DNA of 64,000 bases from Hoeflea sp. BAL378. Its GTDB lineage: Bacteria; Pseudomonadota; Alphaproteobacteria; Rhizobiales; Rhizobiaceae. The notes beneath the pieces are model-generated. The model worked only from the letters and a program-made list of their open reading frames with translations. It did no database searches and was not told the DNA's origin. The DNA lies in assembly GCF_000759435.1 (NCBI RefSeq), contig NZ_JRJG01000024.1:1-64000 (forward strand), read 5' to 3'. Shown here piece by piece: positions 63,650 through 64,000 of the stretch. Within the stretch, counting starts at the first letter, position 1. Each line of letters begins with the position of its first letter. The position numbers and the translations under genes were made by a program.

Positions 63650-64000
63650 TTCGGGTTCTCCTTGGCCCAGTCGGCGAGCGACGGGTAGATCCGGCCGGAC
63701 CGGCCGGTCGTGGCCGGCGCGGCACATAGCGCGTTGAGGACGGCTTCCTGCGTCGCCTCGGCCGCGGCGCGAAACGGCGCGTCAATGTGCTGGTCCGCGA
63801 GGCGGCTCACAGGCTGGAAGGCCGGTGCGTCATGGTCGATCCGGTCGGCGGTGGTGAAGCCGAGCGCGATGTCGCCCGACCCATGCCCCCAGAACGCGCC
63901 GAGCCTGGCAAGACCCGCGCCCGCCCGGCGGGTCACGCGCTGCAACTGCCGGTCCGACAGCGGCAGGTCGGTGGCGAGGATGACGATGACGGAGCCCTTC
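63646..64000 (-). CDS. P1 family peptidase (DmpA-like), C-terminal part
   Basis: Only the last 117 codons are in the window; the frame is open at the right edge. KGSVIVILATDLPLSDRQLQR (first 20 shown as KGSVIVILATD and LPLSDRQLQR) followed by GLARLGAFWGHGSGDIALGFTTAD matches the beta part of DmpA/L-aminopeptidase D-esterase proteins. The Ser of the Gly-Ser pair at about 63991-63996 corresponds to the self-cleavage and nucleophile site. The protein is a self-processed N-terminal-nucleophile hydrolase. It is translationally coupled to the M55 gene. Confidence 0.85.
   Translation of the reverse strand, partial: KGSVIVILATDLPLSDRQLQRVTRRAGAGLARLGAFWGHGSGDIALGFTTADRIDHDAPAFQPVSRLADQHIDAPFRAAAEATQEAVLNALCAAPATTGRSGRIYPSLADWAKENPK

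Overview
The window is GC-rich, densely packed alphaproteobacterial DNA. ABC-importer operons, GntR/DeoR/LysR/MocR/AraC regulators, GcvT-type demethylating enzymes and rhizobial-style sugar isomerase/MocA clusters suggest a Hyphomicrobiales (Rhizobiales) chromosome or secondary replicon; this is inference from content only. About 57 protein genes are supported. I saw no tRNA, rRNA, CRISPR array or insertion sequence. Two genes run off the edges: a GcvT-domain dehydrogenase on the left and a P1/DmpA peptidase on the right.

Layout. 1-3.7 kb: end of a dimethylglycine/sarcosine dehydrogenase-like gene, a methyltransferase, a choline-kinase-like phosphotransferase and a class I glutamine amidotransferase. 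3.7-12.5 kb: a divergent locus built on a branched-chain-amino-acid-type ABC importer (binding protein on the minus strand, ATPases and permeases on the plus strand), with a GntR/FCD regulator, an NTF2-like protein, a TIGR04076 protein, an aldo/keto reductase (AKR) and an AKR-RidA fusion. 12.5-21.8 kb: a minus-strand locus with a spermidine/putrescine-type importer, GMC and DAO flavoenzymes, gluconate kinase and a MocR regulator. 21.9-25.6 kb: an enolase-superfamily enzyme, another AKR and a hydrolase fused to a membrane domain. 25.8-29.2 kb: divergent katG/oxyR.

29.6-36.2 kb: the most unusual part. A LuxR-type regulator, preceded by a translationally coupled 52-codon frame, is followed by a NOX/ferric-reductase-like flavocytochrome, a 1063-residue tetraheme cytochrome c with a DUF4384-like C-terminus, and an OmpA-family protein. 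The order suggests an electron path from cytoplasmic NAD(P)H through the inner membrane to the periplasm or cell wall. A 16-bp palindrome, TTCCCCA-NN-TGGGGAA, occurs upstream of both the regulator and the operon.

36.2-43.3 kb: a GlpR-like repressor, a TIM-barrel isomerase, a GpdQ/CpdA-type phosphodiesterase and an UgpBAEC-type importer, which fits glycerol-3-phosphate or glycerophosphodiester use. 43.5-47.9 kb: a four-gene operon (split Tm-1-like pair, cupin, M24 hydrolase) divergent from a TetR gene. 47.9-61.5 kb: a carbohydrate regulon with a binding protein, two permeases, a small membrane protein and two tandem ATPases, then a 2-hydroxyacid dehydrogenase, GntR/FCD regulator, MR/MLE enzyme, three TIM-barrel isomerases and a Gfo/Idh/MocA dehydrogenase. 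Four TGGT-NNN-ACCA palindromes sit in its control regions and match the FadR-subfamily operator. 61.5-64 kb: an AraC regulator and an M55/P1 aminopeptidase pair.
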